DNA of 64,000 nucleotides, taken from the NCBI GenBank assembly GCA_042140185.1, contig CP159477.1:2728001-2792000 (forward strand). The letters are read 5' to 3'. A program made the translations under genes and the position numbers. The DNA is from JANSXG01 sp024743075 (lineage in GTDB: Bacteria > Planctomycetota > Phycisphaerae > Phycisphaerales > UBA1924). Shown here piece after piece: positions 30,850-40,793 of this stretch (within the stretch, counting starts at the first letter, position 1; the number at the start of each line of letters is the position of its first letter). Under the pieces are notes generated by a model. It saw nothing but the letters and a program-made list of their open reading frames with translations. It was not told the origin of the DNA and did not search any database.

Positions 30850-30933
30850 GCCCAACCAACTGGCCATCCGGTCACTTGGTTGGAGTTGCCCGGTGCCTAG
30901 CCGGGCGTGCCCCCGTGCTGGGAGCGGTCGAAC

Positions 30934-30961
30934 AGTGTACCGAAATGGTTTTGCTCGTCAA
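30934..30961 (-). promoter_or_regulatory. Sigma70-type promoter of the 23S-5S operon
   Basis: TTGACG (plus 30956-30961) and TACACT (plus 30934-30939) on the minus strand are 16 bases apart, about 255 bases before the 23S 5' end and upstream of the boxA. This is the best sigma70-like match seen in the window and supports independent transcription of this rRNA unit. Confidence 0.7.
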
Positions 30962-31069
30962 CCGCTCCGGTGCCCGTTTTGGCGACTTGTGAACAAATCG
31001 GGGAAAATATTGATTTCCGGCCCCCTCCCCATCCTCCAGCGGACCCGCTTCGCGCCCGTTGAAGCGCAT

Positions 31070-31092
31070 GAAAAACCCCCGGCTTGCGGGGG
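31070..31092 (-). terminator. Terminator of the PilM-like operon
   Basis: CCCCCG and CGGGGG on the minus strand with a five-base loop, followed by TTTTT, 34 bases after the last gene's stop. Confidence 0.8.
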
Positions 31093-31125
31093 CTTGATGG
31101 GACTCAGGGATCAGAGGGCCGAGGC

Positions 31126-33260
31126 TCAGCCGAACGGGCTGGGCGGGGGCGGCTCTCCGGGGCCGGAGGGCGTTCCGGGACCGGCCGGAGCTCCCGGCGC
31201 AGGACCCGGTCCTGGTCCTCCCGGGGTGGGACCTGGCCGTCCCGGTCGCGGTCCGAGGGTGTCCGTCAGGTCGATCGGGCGGATCTGCTGGTCGGCGGCG
31301 GTTGCGGCGCTGGCACGCATGTCCACCAGACGCTCGGATTCGCGCTCGGCGTCCGGCTCGTGCGGCACAACGATACCGCGCTCGCCGCGGAAGTAGGCCG
31401 TCACGACCTGCTCCACTCCGGCGACCACATCAAGCAAGTAACCATCACGCAGGAAACTGAGCGACTCCTCTTCGATGACCGCCTCTTCTTCGAGGGCGAG
31501 CGTTCCGTCGTCGCCCTTCGTGATGACATATCGCGGCAGTCCCTCGGGGATGTCGATCGTCGCCCGAAGAGAATCGCCGGCGGCAAGACGCATCGAGTGC
31601 TGACGCCACGCACCGTAGTAGTAGCGGAAAGCTTCGACGGTCGCGGTCGGGCCGCTCCCGCCGGTCAGACCGAGTGAGCCGTCGCCAGCGGCGACGACGA
31701 AGTACTCGCTGAGGTTCGGGACGAGGACCGGCTCGGACCAGGGGCTGAGGCCGCTGGCGATCACCGGTTGTGACGCGAGTTCCTGCTGGGCCTCCGTCAG
31801 GCCGCTGGCGTTTCCGAACAGGGGGTTGCGCAGCTTCACGCGGATCGCGTACTGGTAGGTTTCACCGGGCTCGGCGGTGAGGTCGTGGGCCCAGAGATCG
31901 ATTGCCTCGGTGTCCGGGTTCCCCGCGGAAAGGTTCGCGGTTGCGCTGAAGTCTTCCTGCTCGTCGTCACCCTGATCGACCGGGTTGCCGTTCCGGTCGT
32001 AGCCGAGGGCGTTGAGTTGGTCGATGGCGTTCTGGAGCTGAGTCTGCAGGCGATCGAGGCGCTCCTGAAGGGCGCGACGCCGGGCTTCATTGGGATCCTC
32101 GCGCGGAGCATCGCCACCGCCGCCACCGCCGCCGCCACCGACCTGCGCCGCGCGGAGTCAGCGAACTGGGGCCAGCGGATGCTGTCGGGGTTGATGCCGT
32201 CGAGATCGAAGATCCGGTCGGGCATCTGTGGAAGGATTGAGCCTCGTCCGCCGCCACCGGCACCACCACCGCCGCCACCACCTCCGCCGAGGTTGTCGAG
32301 CTGACGCTGGATGCCATCGATCTCCGATTGGATGCGCCGGACCTGACGGAGCAAACGCTCGACTTCTTCGGGGCGCTCGATCTCGTTGGAAGCGACGAAC
32401 TCGACGGGGGCCGCCCAGAAGTCGCCGGCGATCAGGTTGTACATGCGTGGCTGGCGGATGCCCGCACGCAGCGACTGCTCCTCCGACACGATGACGCTGA
32501 TGTCCGGCGGCGTCGCGTCGGCGAGACGCTCACGCAGGCTCGCGCGACCGGGGAGCGGCGGAACAACGGTTTCGGCACCCCACTGCCCATCGCTGCCGAG
32601 CTGGCGACGGACGAGTTCGACATCCCAGATCTCCATGTTCGTCCGCCACTCCTGTGGCAGCGGCAGCTGGTCGTCGCTTAAAGATTCGGCCATCCGGGCG
32701 CGGTTCGCCGCGGCGTCCCAGTCCACCTGCACCGAAACGAAGGCCTTGTCCATCGGCTGCTCCTCGGGGAGCAAGTCGGCGGCTTCGGGGTAGAGCAGCG
32801 GGATTGACGGGTCAACCGTGCCTGTCAGGACCGCCGCGACCGTGTTCCCCGGCGCGACGGGGGTCGGCACGGCGTACTCGTTCTCGCCGGTGACGATCAC
32901 ATCGGTGCTGGCGGCATCGATGCCTTCGATGGCGTCCCAGCCCGGCACGAGACCGGCGATCTGTGTCGGCTGTTCGAAGACCGGCCCGTTGAACCGCGCG
33001 GCGAGTTCGGTGCCGAGGTTCGGCGGCGGAGGCATGACCGGCACACGGACATCCTGCAGCTGCGCGATCTTCGAGCGTGCGGACTCGGCGACTTCGTCGG
33101 TCGCCTGTGCGATCGGGACGGGCTCCGAAACGCCGGGGAGATCGACGGTCGGGGACCCGAGGAACTGGAGAGCGAACACGCCGAGGAAGATGACCAGCGC
33201 GAGCGCCAGCACCACCTTCTCGATTACACCCTCGAATGCATTCAAACCTTTAGTCTTCAT
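31126..33260 (-). CDS. PilP-position envelope protein of a pilus-like operon (one frameshift)
   Basis: Third gene of the pilus-like operon, about 711 residues. The N-terminus has a short cytoplasmic part and one membrane segment (VIEKVVLALALVIFLGVFAL). A long periplasmic region follows with a Gly run near residue 330 and a Gly/Pro-rich tail. The frame shifts inside Gly-coding repeats near 32145; one added G gives SAAAQVGGGG and continues as DAPREDPNEARRRALQERLD, ending in a beta-rich domain with TYQYAIRVKLRNPLFGN and YVITKGDDGTLALEEE. By position and single-helix topology it could play the part of PilP or a related platform protein, but no family motif was recognised. Confidence 0.6.
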
Positions 33261-33288
33261 CGATGCTCCTTGCGCCGGTCAGGCCTGA

Positions 33289-34545
33289 TCAGAACTGGCC
33301 GTCGCCGCCATCGTCTGGGGTCTCGTTTTCAACAGGCAGGCCCATGGTCTCGCGGACGCGAGGCGGGAGGTACTGCTCGATCCACGAACGCAGCCACACG
33401 GTCTCGATGCGCATCTGCGCCCGGACGAGCGACTGATCGCCGTAGTAGTAGCCCTGACGCAGATCCTGGTCGGGGTTGATCTCGAAGTAGTCGAGATCGA
33501 TCAAGGTCATGAAGTTCGCCTGAGAGATCGCGTTCTCGATCTCCGGCAGGCGTGAGAGGTCGATGATCGCTTCGACGGTGGCGTAGCGGACATCGAAGAG
33601 CGGGTTGCCGCCGACGCGTCCGGTGAACGACTGCGTGTAATCCTCTCCGATCGGCTCGCTGAGCGAGCCGGTCGTGACTTCGGTGTTGTACGCGGGATCG
33701 AGCGAGATCGAGAAGATGCGTTTGATCGGCGCGTTGCTGACTCCGTTGGACGATTCGTTCGCCTTCACGACGGCTTCGAGGATGTCCTCGTGCACCCAGT
33801 ACGCGTGCTGCCAGTCCCAGAACAGGGTCTGGTAGCGCTCGCGCGTCACGAGACCGTCCGCGGGGATCTCGTTGAGCTTGACGAACATGTCGCGCTCGCC
33901 GAAGACGTTGAGCGAATCGGCGTGGTTCTTGAGCAGGCTGAGCCTCGCCTTGGCGAGATCGTTCGTGATCTCCTGCTGCTCGAACGGCGACAACTCCTGA
34001 TTCGCACGCGAGCCGAGAATCTCTTCGACCTTCCGCTGACGCTGCATCGTGAGGCTCGCGGTCATCTGCTGGGCGTCAATCGGGCCGCCGGCGTTCGAAC
34101 GCTCGAGCAATTCGTCGTGCGCTGCGGGCCAGCGCTCGACCATGCGGGCCGAAAGACTGATTCGCTCGGCCTCTTCGTTCTGCGGCTTTGGGAACAGCCC
34201 GTCGACGAGCACGGCTTTGCCGTCGCTGTTGTGATTGATCGCGGCCTGCCGGACCTCTTCGCTCTGCGCGACGAGCGCCGCGAGCTGTTCGCCGACGAGC
34301 TGTGTCAGGCGCGAGTTCGGCGTGACGCGGCTCAGCGTCCACGGCTCTTCGCCGGGGCGCAGTGCGGGAAGTTCGTAATCAACCTGAAGGCTGTTGATCG
34401 AGTTCGCCGCGCTGACCGCGTCCTGACGGACATCATCGATCTGCGACTTGGTCATTCCGCTGCTGACGATCCAGCCGCCGATCAGACCGGCGAGGCCGAT
34501 GACGAGCGCGATGATCGAGAGCAGGTTCTTCTTCACGAAGTCCAT
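33289..34545 (-). CDS. PilO-position inner-membrane protein
   Basis: 418-residue protein with an N-terminal membrane segment (LLSIIALVIGLAGLIGGWIV) and a periplasmic region. That region has a helical first half (many Gln/Glu, likely coiled coil about residues 30-190) and a mixed second half ending in NFMTLIDLDYFEIN. This is the topology of PilO/GspM-like platform proteins of type IV pili and type II secretion, which dimerise through coiled coils and ferredoxin-like domains. The length is about twice that of ordinary PilO. It starts three bases after the stop of the PilM-like gene and is followed 28 bases later by the third gene. Confidence 0.55.
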   Translation of the reverse strand: MDFVKKNLLSIIALVIGLAGLIGGWIVSSGMTKSQIDDVRQDAVSAANSINSLQVDYELPALRPGEEPWTLSRVTPNSRLTQLVGEQLAALVAQSEEVRQAAINHNSDGKAVLVDGLFPKPQNEEAERISLSARMVERWPAAHDELLERSNAGGPIDAQQMTASLTMQRQRKVEEILGSRANQELSPFEQQEITNDLAKARLSLLKNHADSLNVFGERDMFVKLNEIPADGLVTRERYQTLFWDWQHAYWVHEDILEAVVKANESSNGVSNAPIKRIFSISLDPAYNTEVTTGSLSEPIGEDYTQSFTGRVGGNPLFDVRYATVEAIIDLSRLPEIENAISQANFMTLIDLDYFEINPDQDLRQGYYYGDQSLVRAQMRIETVWLRSWIEQYLPPRVRETMGLPVENETPDDGGDGQF

Positions 34546-34548
34546 GGA

Positions 34549-36792
34549 TCAGGCTCCCTCCGGACGAGCGGGCTGGCCGGGCGTGGTTCCGGAGGCCATG
34601 TCGTCCCCGGAGTCGCCGTCGTTCTGATTGTTTGCGTCTGCGCCCTCGCGCCGGTCCTTCAGGTTCAGGATCCAGCTGAAGGTGTAACTGCTGATCTGGT
34701 CCTCGCCGGTGAAACGCTGGCGCGGAGCGGGGAGCGGCGCGATCGCGTCGGCGTCGGTCGGGTTGCCCCCGCCGGCACCACCGCCACCGGGCCTTCCACC
34801 GCCACCGGGGCCAGCGGGCGGCACGCCGCCGCCGCCGAAGCCGCCGCCGCCAGCGGGACCGGACGGCGCGCCACCGCCACCGGCCGGACCGCCGAAGCCA
34901 CCGCCGCCTCCGGCCGGGCCACCGAAGCCGCCACCGCCCGTGGGGCCGCCGCCGCCGGCGGGGCCACCGCCGCCACCTGGACGGTCGGGTCGACCGGCAG
35001 GCTGGCTGGGAGCGCGCGTCGAGCGAAGGACTTCATCGGGGTTTGGGAAGACAGCGATCGAGAACGGCACACCATCGCGTTCGGCGTTCGCGCGCAGCCA
35101 GGCGATGATCGTGCGATCGAAGAACGGCAAACCGCCCTGGTTCTGGGTTTCGATGGTGATCGATACGCGGACCGCGCCGAACTCACCGGCCGTGGGCGCA
35201 TCGGCGTTACCGCCGCCACCGCTCGAACCGCCTCCGGATCCGCCGCCGCCGAAGCCGCCTCCACCGAAGCCGCCGCCGGGACCGCCCGGGCCGCTGGGGG
35301 GGCGACCGCCACCGCCGGAACTCGCGAGGGTCATGGGTTGGCCGGGCGCGATGTAGTCGGTCGACAGGTTCGCGACGATGAAGCCCTGCGTCGGCTCGTT
35401 CGATCCGGCGCTCGCCCGGGCGCTCGCGAGCATCTCCGCGACATCGCGGTTCACCAGCGTGAGCAGGCCGCGGTTGTCGACGAGTTGGGCGAAGTTGATC
35501 GGCGTGGTCTGGAGCTGGTTGTCGTTGCGGACGGTTTCCCATGCGTTCTTGAGCTGGCTGCCGATCCGGTTCGCCTCCTGCACCTCGCGGTTGTCAGAAG
35601 CGCTCTGGATGCCGGCGCTCTGCATGAACGGGCGAACAAACGAAACGCCGCCCGCCGCGAGCAGGATCGCCGCCGCGGTCACAAAGTACGGCGTCTTGCG
35701 CTTCCAACTGCTCTCGCGCAGAACGGTCGTCGGCATCAGGTTCGCCGAGATCGGTGTCTCGCCGAGGCCCTGCAGAGCGAGCCCGTAGGCGGTGACGAGG
35801 TTGATCGAAGCCGCCTCGAAGTCCCCCGCGCCCGCACCGTCCACGCTGATCTGCTTGAACCGCTCGAAGCGGAAAACCTCAATGCCCAGCTGCTGCGAAA
35901 GCAGTTTGCGCAGAGCGAACAGCTTGAACGTCGAGCCGATGCCGATGAGGCGCTCGAGCTTCGCGTCCGGGTGCGTGTCCTGGTAGTAGCTGATCGAGCG
36001 CTGCACATCCTGCACGAGATCGCTCAGGATCGGCTTGAGAGCCTGGAAAACATGCTTCTTGTACTTGGAACTGTCGGCCTCGGCCTTCAGCTTCTCGGCC
36101 TTGCTGTAACTGAGCTGGAACTTCTCGGCGATCGCCTCGGTGAAGTTGTGACCGCCGAGCGGGAACGTGCGAACCCAGACGCGACCGCGCTCCGTGATGA
36201 TCAGGTCGCTGGAACTCGTTCCGATGTCGAGGATGATCGTGCCGGGCGTTTCCGGTGTGAAACCCAGATCGAACGCGATCGCGTTGAACGCCGCGATCGG
36301 CGAGATCGTGATCGCGTTGGGCGACAGGCCTGCATCGCCCCAGAGCGCGAGCTTCTCCTGCACCTTGTCGCGGGTCATCGCGAAGATGCCCACTTCGACC
36401 TCGGGCGAGTCGTCGCTGGAGAAGAGCTGGTAGTCCCACTCCACATCCTCGATGGGGAACGGGATCTGCTGCGCAGCCTCGAACTTGACGACGTTTTCGA
36501 CATTCTTCGGTTCGACCGGCGGCAGCTTCGCGAATCGGGCGAAAGCGGAATTGCCCGCGACCGACGCGACGATGTTCGCCCCGCGCATGTCCTCGCCGTA
36601 TTGCCCCATCAGGGTGCCCAGCGACAGACGCACGGCCTCGTTCGGGTCGATGTCCGGCGTCGACAGCACCTTCTTGTGCGGCACGACCACGAAGTCGGTC
36701 ACCCGGACGGAATCGCCATCACGCTCCAGCTTCAGGGCCTTCACCCCCGCCGAACCGATATCGATACCCCAGGACACATTCGATGACGGCAT
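34549..36792 (-). CDS. pilM: PilM-PilN-like fusion protein with Gly-rich linkers
   Basis: 748-residue protein. Residues 1-360 are a PilM-type actin-fold ATPase: WGIDIGSAGVKALKLE, MIDIG-type TIILDIGTSSSDLIITERG, and a GIGSTFKLFALR segment. Next comes MPTTVLRESSWKRKTPYFVT with one membrane helix (AAAILLAAGGVSFV), the start of a PilN-like protein, so cytoplasmic PilM and membrane PilN appear fused. The periplasmic part has two Gly/Pro-rich stretches of 40-90 residues around a domain with VRVSITIETQNQ and WLRANAERDGVPFS. In ordinary systems PilM binds the PilN N-terminus, which makes a fusion mechanically sensible. GAGGA precedes the start. Confidence 0.75.
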   Translation of the reverse strand: MPSSNVSWGIDIGSAGVKALKLERDGDSVRVTDFVVVPHKKVLSTPDIDPNEAVRLSLGTLMGQYGEDMRGANIVASVAGNSAFARFAKLPPVEPKNVENVVKFEAAQQIPFPIEDVEWDYQLFSSDDSPEVEVGIFAMTRDKVQEKLALWGDAGLSPNAITISPIAAFNAIAFDLGFTPETPGTIILDIGTSSSDLIITERGRVWVRTFPLGGHNFTEAIAEKFQLSYSKAEKLKAEADSSKYKKHVFQALKPILSDLVQDVQRSISYYQDTHPDAKLERLIGIGSTFKLFALRKLLSQQLGIEVFRFERFKQISVDGAGAGDFEAASINLVTAYGLALQGLGETPISANLMPTTVLRESSWKRKTPYFVTAAAILLAAGGVSFVRPFMQSAGIQSASDNREVQEANRIGSQLKNAWETVRNDNQLQTTPINFAQLVDNRGLLTLVNRDVAEMLASARASAGSNEPTQGFIVANLSTDYIAPGQPMTLASSGGGGRPPSGPGGPGGGFGGGGFGGGGSGGGSSGGGGNADAPTAGEFGAVRVSITIETQNQGGLPFFDRTIIAWLRANAERDGVPFSIAVFPNPDEVLRSTRAPSQPAGRPDRPGGGGGPAGGGGPTGGGGFGGPAGGGGGFGGPAGGGGAPSGPAGGGGFGGGGVPPAGPGGGGRPGGGGAGGGNPTDADAIAPLPAPRQRFTGEDQISSYTFSWILNLKDRREGADANNQNDGDSGDDMASGTTPGQPARPEGA

Positions 36793-37024
36793 ACCCGGTC
36801 CTCGCTGAGTCGGTGGAAACACACGCCCGGTCGGCAGCCCGACGCGGAGTCCGGCCATCCTAACGGCATTCCCGGCTTTCGCACAGATCGCCGGCAGACC
36901 CGCCAAAACCGGTCGGGCGCACGCCCTATACGCAATCCCTCCCCGTCCGGTTCTCCACGATCCGCGCACTCGATGCCCCGGCGCCCGGCCTGCCCGGCTT
37001 TTCTGATTTCACACGAACCGCGAC

Positions 37025-37052
37025 GCGACAAAAGCCGGTCCGCGGGTACACT
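37025..37052 (+). promoter_or_regulatory. Candidate promoter of rpsA
   Basis: GCGACA (37025-37030) and TACACT (37047-37052) are 16 bases apart, placing the transcript start near 37059, right before the first leader hairpin. Confidence 0.45.
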
Positions 37053-37058
37053 GCAGCG

Positions 37059-37178
37059 CCGGCGTGTGGGCGCCGGTGAACCGTATCCTTCTATGAGGGA
37101 CCCGCGCAACGCCTTTAGTCGGCGTTGCGACTCCATCGACCGGTCCCAACCGGTGCCCTGCGTCCGGGCTGCGGACGC
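37059..37178 (+). promoter_or_regulatory. Structured 5' leader of rpsA with four hairpins
   Basis: Four perfect hairpins follow one another: CCGGCG/CGCCGG (37059-37076), CGCAACGCC/GGCGTTGCG (37105-37129), ACCGGT/ACCGGT (37139-37154) and GCGTCCG/CGGACGC (37160-37178). In gammaproteobacteria the rpsA leader is also a set of hairpins, with weak Shine-Dalgarno, that serve S1 autoregulation; a parallel role here is an inference. It could also be a separate small RNA. Confidence 0.5.
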
Positions 37179-37222
37179 GATCCTCCTCACGAGCCCCTGC
37201 GCAGAGCGCCGGGTGAGCACGC

Positions 37223-38779
37223 ATGAACGACACCACCCCGACGGACCAGACCTCGCCGAAACCCCAGACCGAGGCGGGCAGCCCGGACTCGAACGCGCCG
37301 GAAGCGGCCGCTCCCGCGCCCGCAGCCGAGTCCTCGTCCGATAAAAAGCTGCCTCAGGATCCCAAGAAGGCGACCGAAAACACCCAGTCTGAACAAGACA
37401 ATACTCCGAACGACGCGATGGATCCGGTCCAACTCAGCCAGACCATGAACGACGCCGCGGAGGCCGCCATGCAGGCCGCTACCGGCGATGCGCCCACATC
37501 TTCTTCCTCCAACCAGGAAAAAGGCGCCGTCACCCCCTCCGAACCCGCCAAGGTCCGCGGCCCGCGCGTCGTCGAGTCCGGACGCGAGTTCCGCGAGGGC
37601 ACGGTCGTCTCGGTCGGTCCCGAGGACATCTTCGTCGAGTTCGGGCCGAAATCTCTCGGCGTGGTCCCCCGGATCCAGTACCGCGAAAAGGACGGAACCG
37701 ACTCGCCCGAACTGCCCAAGCCCGGCGACACCCTCAAAGTCGCGGTCGACCGATACGAGGCAAAGGAGTCTCTCTACATCTGCTCGCGCCCCGGCGTCGT
37801 GCAGAAGGCCGAGTGGGAACTGCTCCAGCCCGGCCAGATCGTCGATGCCAAGTGCACCGGCTCGAACAAAGGCGGCCTCGAAATGGAAGTCGCCAACCAC
37901 CGCGCTTTCATCCCCGCCAGCCATGTCGACACGCGGCGGATCGAAGACCTGTCGATCTTCCACGGCGAGAAGATGGCCTGCAAGGTCATCAAGGTCGACC
38001 GCTCGGGTCGCGGCAACATCACGCTCAGCCGTCGCGAAGTCCTCGCCGCCGAGCAGAAGAAGGCCGCCGAAGAGCTCAAGTCCAAACTGCAGGCAGGCCA
38101 GACCGTCGAGGGCGTGGTCAAAAGCATCATGCCCTTCGGCGCGTTCGTTGACATCGGCGGCGTGGACGGGCTCGTCCACATCTCAGACCTCACCCACGAG
38201 CGGGCCCGCAAGGTCGAGGACCACGTCAAGGAAGGCGAGACCGTCCGCGTCCAGATCCTCAAACTGGACTGGGAAAAGGGTCGCCACAGCCTCGGCATGA
38301 AGCAGCTGCAGGACGACCCCTTCGACGTTGGTCTCAGCGAGATGAAGGAAGGCGACGTCGTTCAGGGACGCATCACCAAACTGCTCGACTTCGGCGCCTT
38401 CGCCGAGATCGCACCGGGCGTCGAGGGCCTCGTGCACATCTCCGAACTCGACTGGAAGCGCATCGCCAAGGTCTCCGACGCCGTGCAGCCCAACCAGATC
38501 GTTCCGATGAAGATCCTCAAGATCGACGGCGATCAGCGGAAGATCTCGCTCTCGGTCAAGCAGGCCCAGGACCGCCCGGCGGGAATGGGCGGCGGCGGAC
38601 GAGGCGGCAAGGGCGGACGCGGTCGCGGCGAGCGCGACGAGCGATCGCCCGAGGACATCCTCAAGGACACGCCGGAACTGCGCCGCCTGCGCGAGAAGGC
38701 CAAGAAGCAGCACGGCAAGGACCTCAAAGCCGGCCTCGGCGATGGGCTCGGCATGGGTCTTGGCGATCTGAAGCTCTGA
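37223..38779 (+). CDS. rpsA: 30S ribosomal protein S1
   Basis: RNA-binding protein of 518 residues with an acidic, low-complexity first 110 residues, then four S1 (OB-fold) domains. Domain 3 reads GQTVEGVVKSIMPFGAFVDI then GLVHISDLT; domain 4 reads GDVVQGRITKLLDFGAFAEI then GLVHISELDW. Domains 1 and 2 are more divergent, as in ribosomal S1. A Gly/Arg-rich stretch (GGGGRGGKGGRGRGERDER) and a basic tail follow. It promotes translation initiation by unfolding mRNA. The Gly/Arg tail adds RNA affinity in many planctomycete and actinobacterial S1 proteins. There is no strong Shine-Dalgarno, only GGTGAG. Confidence 0.88.
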   Translation: MNDTTPTDQTSPKPQTEAGSPDSNAPEAAAPAPAAESSSDKKLPQDPKKATENTQSEQDNTPNDAMDPVQLSQTMNDAAEAAMQAATGDAPTSSSSNQEKGAVTPSEPAKVRGPRVVESGREFREGTVVSVGPEDIFVEFGPKSLGVVPRIQYREKDGTDSPELPKPGDTLKVAVDRYEAKESLYICSRPGVVQKAEWELLQPGQIVDAKCTGSNKGGLEMEVANHRAFIPASHVDTRRIEDLSIFHGEKMACKVIKVDRSGRGNITLSRREVLAAEQKKAAEELKSKLQAGQTVEGVVKSIMPFGAFVDIGGVDGLVHISDLTHERARKVEDHVKEGETVRVQILKLDWEKGRHSLGMKQLQDDPFDVGLSEMKEGDVVQGRITKLLDFGAFAEIAPGVEGLVHISELDWKRIAKVSDAVQPNQIVPMKILKIDGDQRKISLSVKQAQDRPAGMGGGGRGGKGGRGRGERDERSPEDILKDTPELRRLREKAKKQHGKDLKAGLGDGLGMGLGDLKL

Positions 38780-38806
38780 GCGACCCATCAGTATCAATCG
38801 TTGAAG

Positions 38807-38831
38807 GGCCGTCCATCGGGCGGCCTTTTTC
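38807..38831 (+). terminator. Terminator of rpsA
   Basis: GGCCGTCC and GGGCGGCC form an 8-bp stem (one G-U pair) with loop ATC, followed by TTTTT. It lies 27 bases after the stop. Confidence 0.88.
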
Positions 38832-38851
38832 ATTCACTCACGCTGAACCGG

Positions 38852-38857
38852 TACACT
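38852..38857 (+). promoter_or_regulatory. Candidate -10 of argS (leaderless)
   Basis: TACACT ends seven bases before ATG 38865; the bases between (CCCCGCC-type) hold no Shine-Dalgarno. Confidence 0.45.
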
Positions 38858-38864
38858 CCCCGCC

Positions 38865-40737
38865 ATGACCGCCGATCCGACCGCCATCCTCAACGATCGC
38901 TTCGACGAGGCGATGAAAGCCGCCTTCGGTGACGACCTGCCGGAGGGCGCTTCCGCCCTGCTCTCGCCCTCGAAGAACCCGAAGTTCGGGGATTTTCAGG
39001 CCAACGGCGCGATGGGGCTGGCCAAGCGACTCGGCAAGCCGCCGCGCGAGGTCGCTCAGGCCATCCTCGAACACCTGAACGTTTCCGACATCGCCGAAGA
39101 GCCCGAAATCGCCGGGCCCGGCTTCATCAACATCACCCTGAAGCCGGGTGCCCTCAGCGCTGCCGTCGCCGAGATGGACAGCCCCGAACTCGGCATCGAG
39201 CCCGCCGCCGATCCGAACAGCGAATTCCGCAAGCAGACGGTCGTCGTCGATCTCTGCGGCGTGAACCTCGCCAAGCAGATGCACGTCGGGCACCTGCGCG
39301 CGACGGTCATCGGGGATGCGCTGGCCCGCCTCAACGAACGCCTCGGGCACGAGGTCATCCGCCAGAATCACTTCGGCGACTGGGGCCTGCCCATCGCCAT
39401 GGTCACCACCGCGATCAAGGACGGCATCGACGCCGGGACCATCGACCCGCAGGACCTCACCGTTGCCGACCTCGAGCACTACTACCGCTCGGCCCAGGCA
39501 GAGTGCGCACCCGACCGGCGGGGTCTCGCCGCGGTCGAGAAGTTTGCGCTGGGACCGAAGGCCCGCGCTGAGCTCGAAGAACAGGTCGCCGGCGCGGAAG
39601 CCGCGCTGCGCGCGCCAAGGAAGGACTCGTCGCGCTGCAAGCCGGCGACGCCTCCTACATGACCGTCTGGCGCCGGATCTGCCACATCACGCTGGAGGAC
39701 TGCTTCCGGAACTGCCGGAAGCTGCAGGCGAACGTCACCGACGAAGCCACCGCCGGCGAGAGCACCTATCGCGATGAACTGCCCGAGGTCGTGCACGATC
39801 TCGAGTCGCGCGGCGTGGCCGAGGAATCCGACGGTGCGCTGATCGTGCGCATCGAGGACCTCACCGGCATCAAGGAGCCCTGCCTGATCCGCAAAAGCGA
39901 TGGCGGCTACCTCTACGCCACGACCGACATGGCGGCAATCCGCCGCCGCGTCCGTAAACTTGGTGCCGATCGCGTGATCTACGCGGTGGACTCGCGCCAG
40001 GGCCTGCACTTCAAGCAGGTGTTCGCTGCGGCGAAGAAGGCCGGGTACACCAAACTCATCCGGGGCGAGGGCGAGGCAGAACTGTTCCACGCCGCGTTCG
40101 GTACGGTGCTCGGCGAGGACAACCGGCCCTTCAAGACGCGCTCGGGCGAGAACGTCCGGCTCAGCGACCTGCTCGACGAGGCCATCGCCCGCGCCGAGAA
40201 GGCCGTCGCCGAGAAGAACCCGGACCTGCCGGAAGACGAACGCCACGAGGTCGCCAAGGCCGTCGGCATCGGCGCGATCAAGTACGCGGATCTGTCCAGC
40301 GACCGGATCAAGGACTATGTGTTCAGTTTCGATCGCATGCTGACCTTCGAGGGCAACACCGGTCCGTACCTGCAGTACGCGCAGGTCCGTGTGCGCTCGA
40401 TACTTCGCAAGGCCGAGAACGAGCACAGCATCCGCGAAGCCGACATCGCCGAGGCCCCGCTCGTCATCGAGCAGCCCGAAGAAAAGGCGCTGCGCTCGAA
40501 CTGCTCAAGTACCCGAGCGTCGTGCGCTCCGCCGCCGACAGCTGCGAACCCCACCGCCTCTGCGGCTACCTGTTCGACCTCGCGACATCGTTCAGTTCGT
40601 TCTTCACCGCCTGCCCGGTGCTAAAGGCCGACTCCGACGAACTCCGTCTCTCGCGCCTGCGCCTGGCGAGCCTGACCGGACGCGTGCTGCGCGACGGGCT
40701 GAACTGCCTGGGCATCGCGGCCCCGGAACGAATGTAG
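38865..40737 (+). CDS. argS: Arginyl-tRNA synthetase (two frameshifts)
   Basis: Cytoplasmic class I synthetase that charges tRNA-Arg, about 625 residues. The N-terminal tRNA-recognition domain is followed by the HIGH segment in CGVNLAKQMHVGHLRATVIGD and NHFGDWGLP. Next come YATTDMAAI, the region equivalent to KMSKS (PFKTRSGENVRLSDLLDEA) and the anticodon-binding helical domain (KDYVFSFDRMLTFEGNTGPY, later LASLTGRVLRDGLNCLGI then PERM at the C-terminus). The frame shifts near 39614 (GCGC, one G restores RAAKEGLVAL) and near 40491 (CTGCGC, one G restores ALALELLKYP). As an essential single-copy gene it is surely functional, so these are best seen as sequence errors. Confidence 0.93.
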
Positions 40738-40793
40738 AGCTCGCTGCGTGTGCGGCGGCTCGGGTTTCAAACAGCCACCCAAGGATCCAACGC

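Larger units (their letters stand above)
30686..31069 (-). other. Leader and promoter region of the rRNA operon
   Basis: 385 bases with no gene. Read on the minus strand it holds a promoter, a GC-rich hairpin-rich leader (for example GCCCGGCTAGGCACCGGGC near plus 30888-30906) and a boxA-like antitermination site before the 23S gene. No 16S rRNA or tRNA is present. Confidence 0.7.
36793..37222. other. Divergent intergenic region between pilM-like and rpsA genes
   Basis: 430 bases. The half near rpsA contains a promoter and four consecutive hairpins listed separately. The half near the pilM-like gene holds no clear feature apart from its ribosome binding site. Confidence 0.6.

Noticed and set aside
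34750..35320. GC-rich repeats in the PilM-like gene as a CRISPR or satellite array
   Set aside because: They are irregular codon-level repeats coding for Gly/Pro linkers, with no fixed repeat-spacer spacing.
33790..36786. A 998-codon plus-strand open frame opposite the PilM-like and PilO-position genes
   Set aside because: It mirrors the Gly/Pro-rich coding strand and has low-complexity Ala/Gly/Thr stretches; the minus-strand genes show real family motifs.
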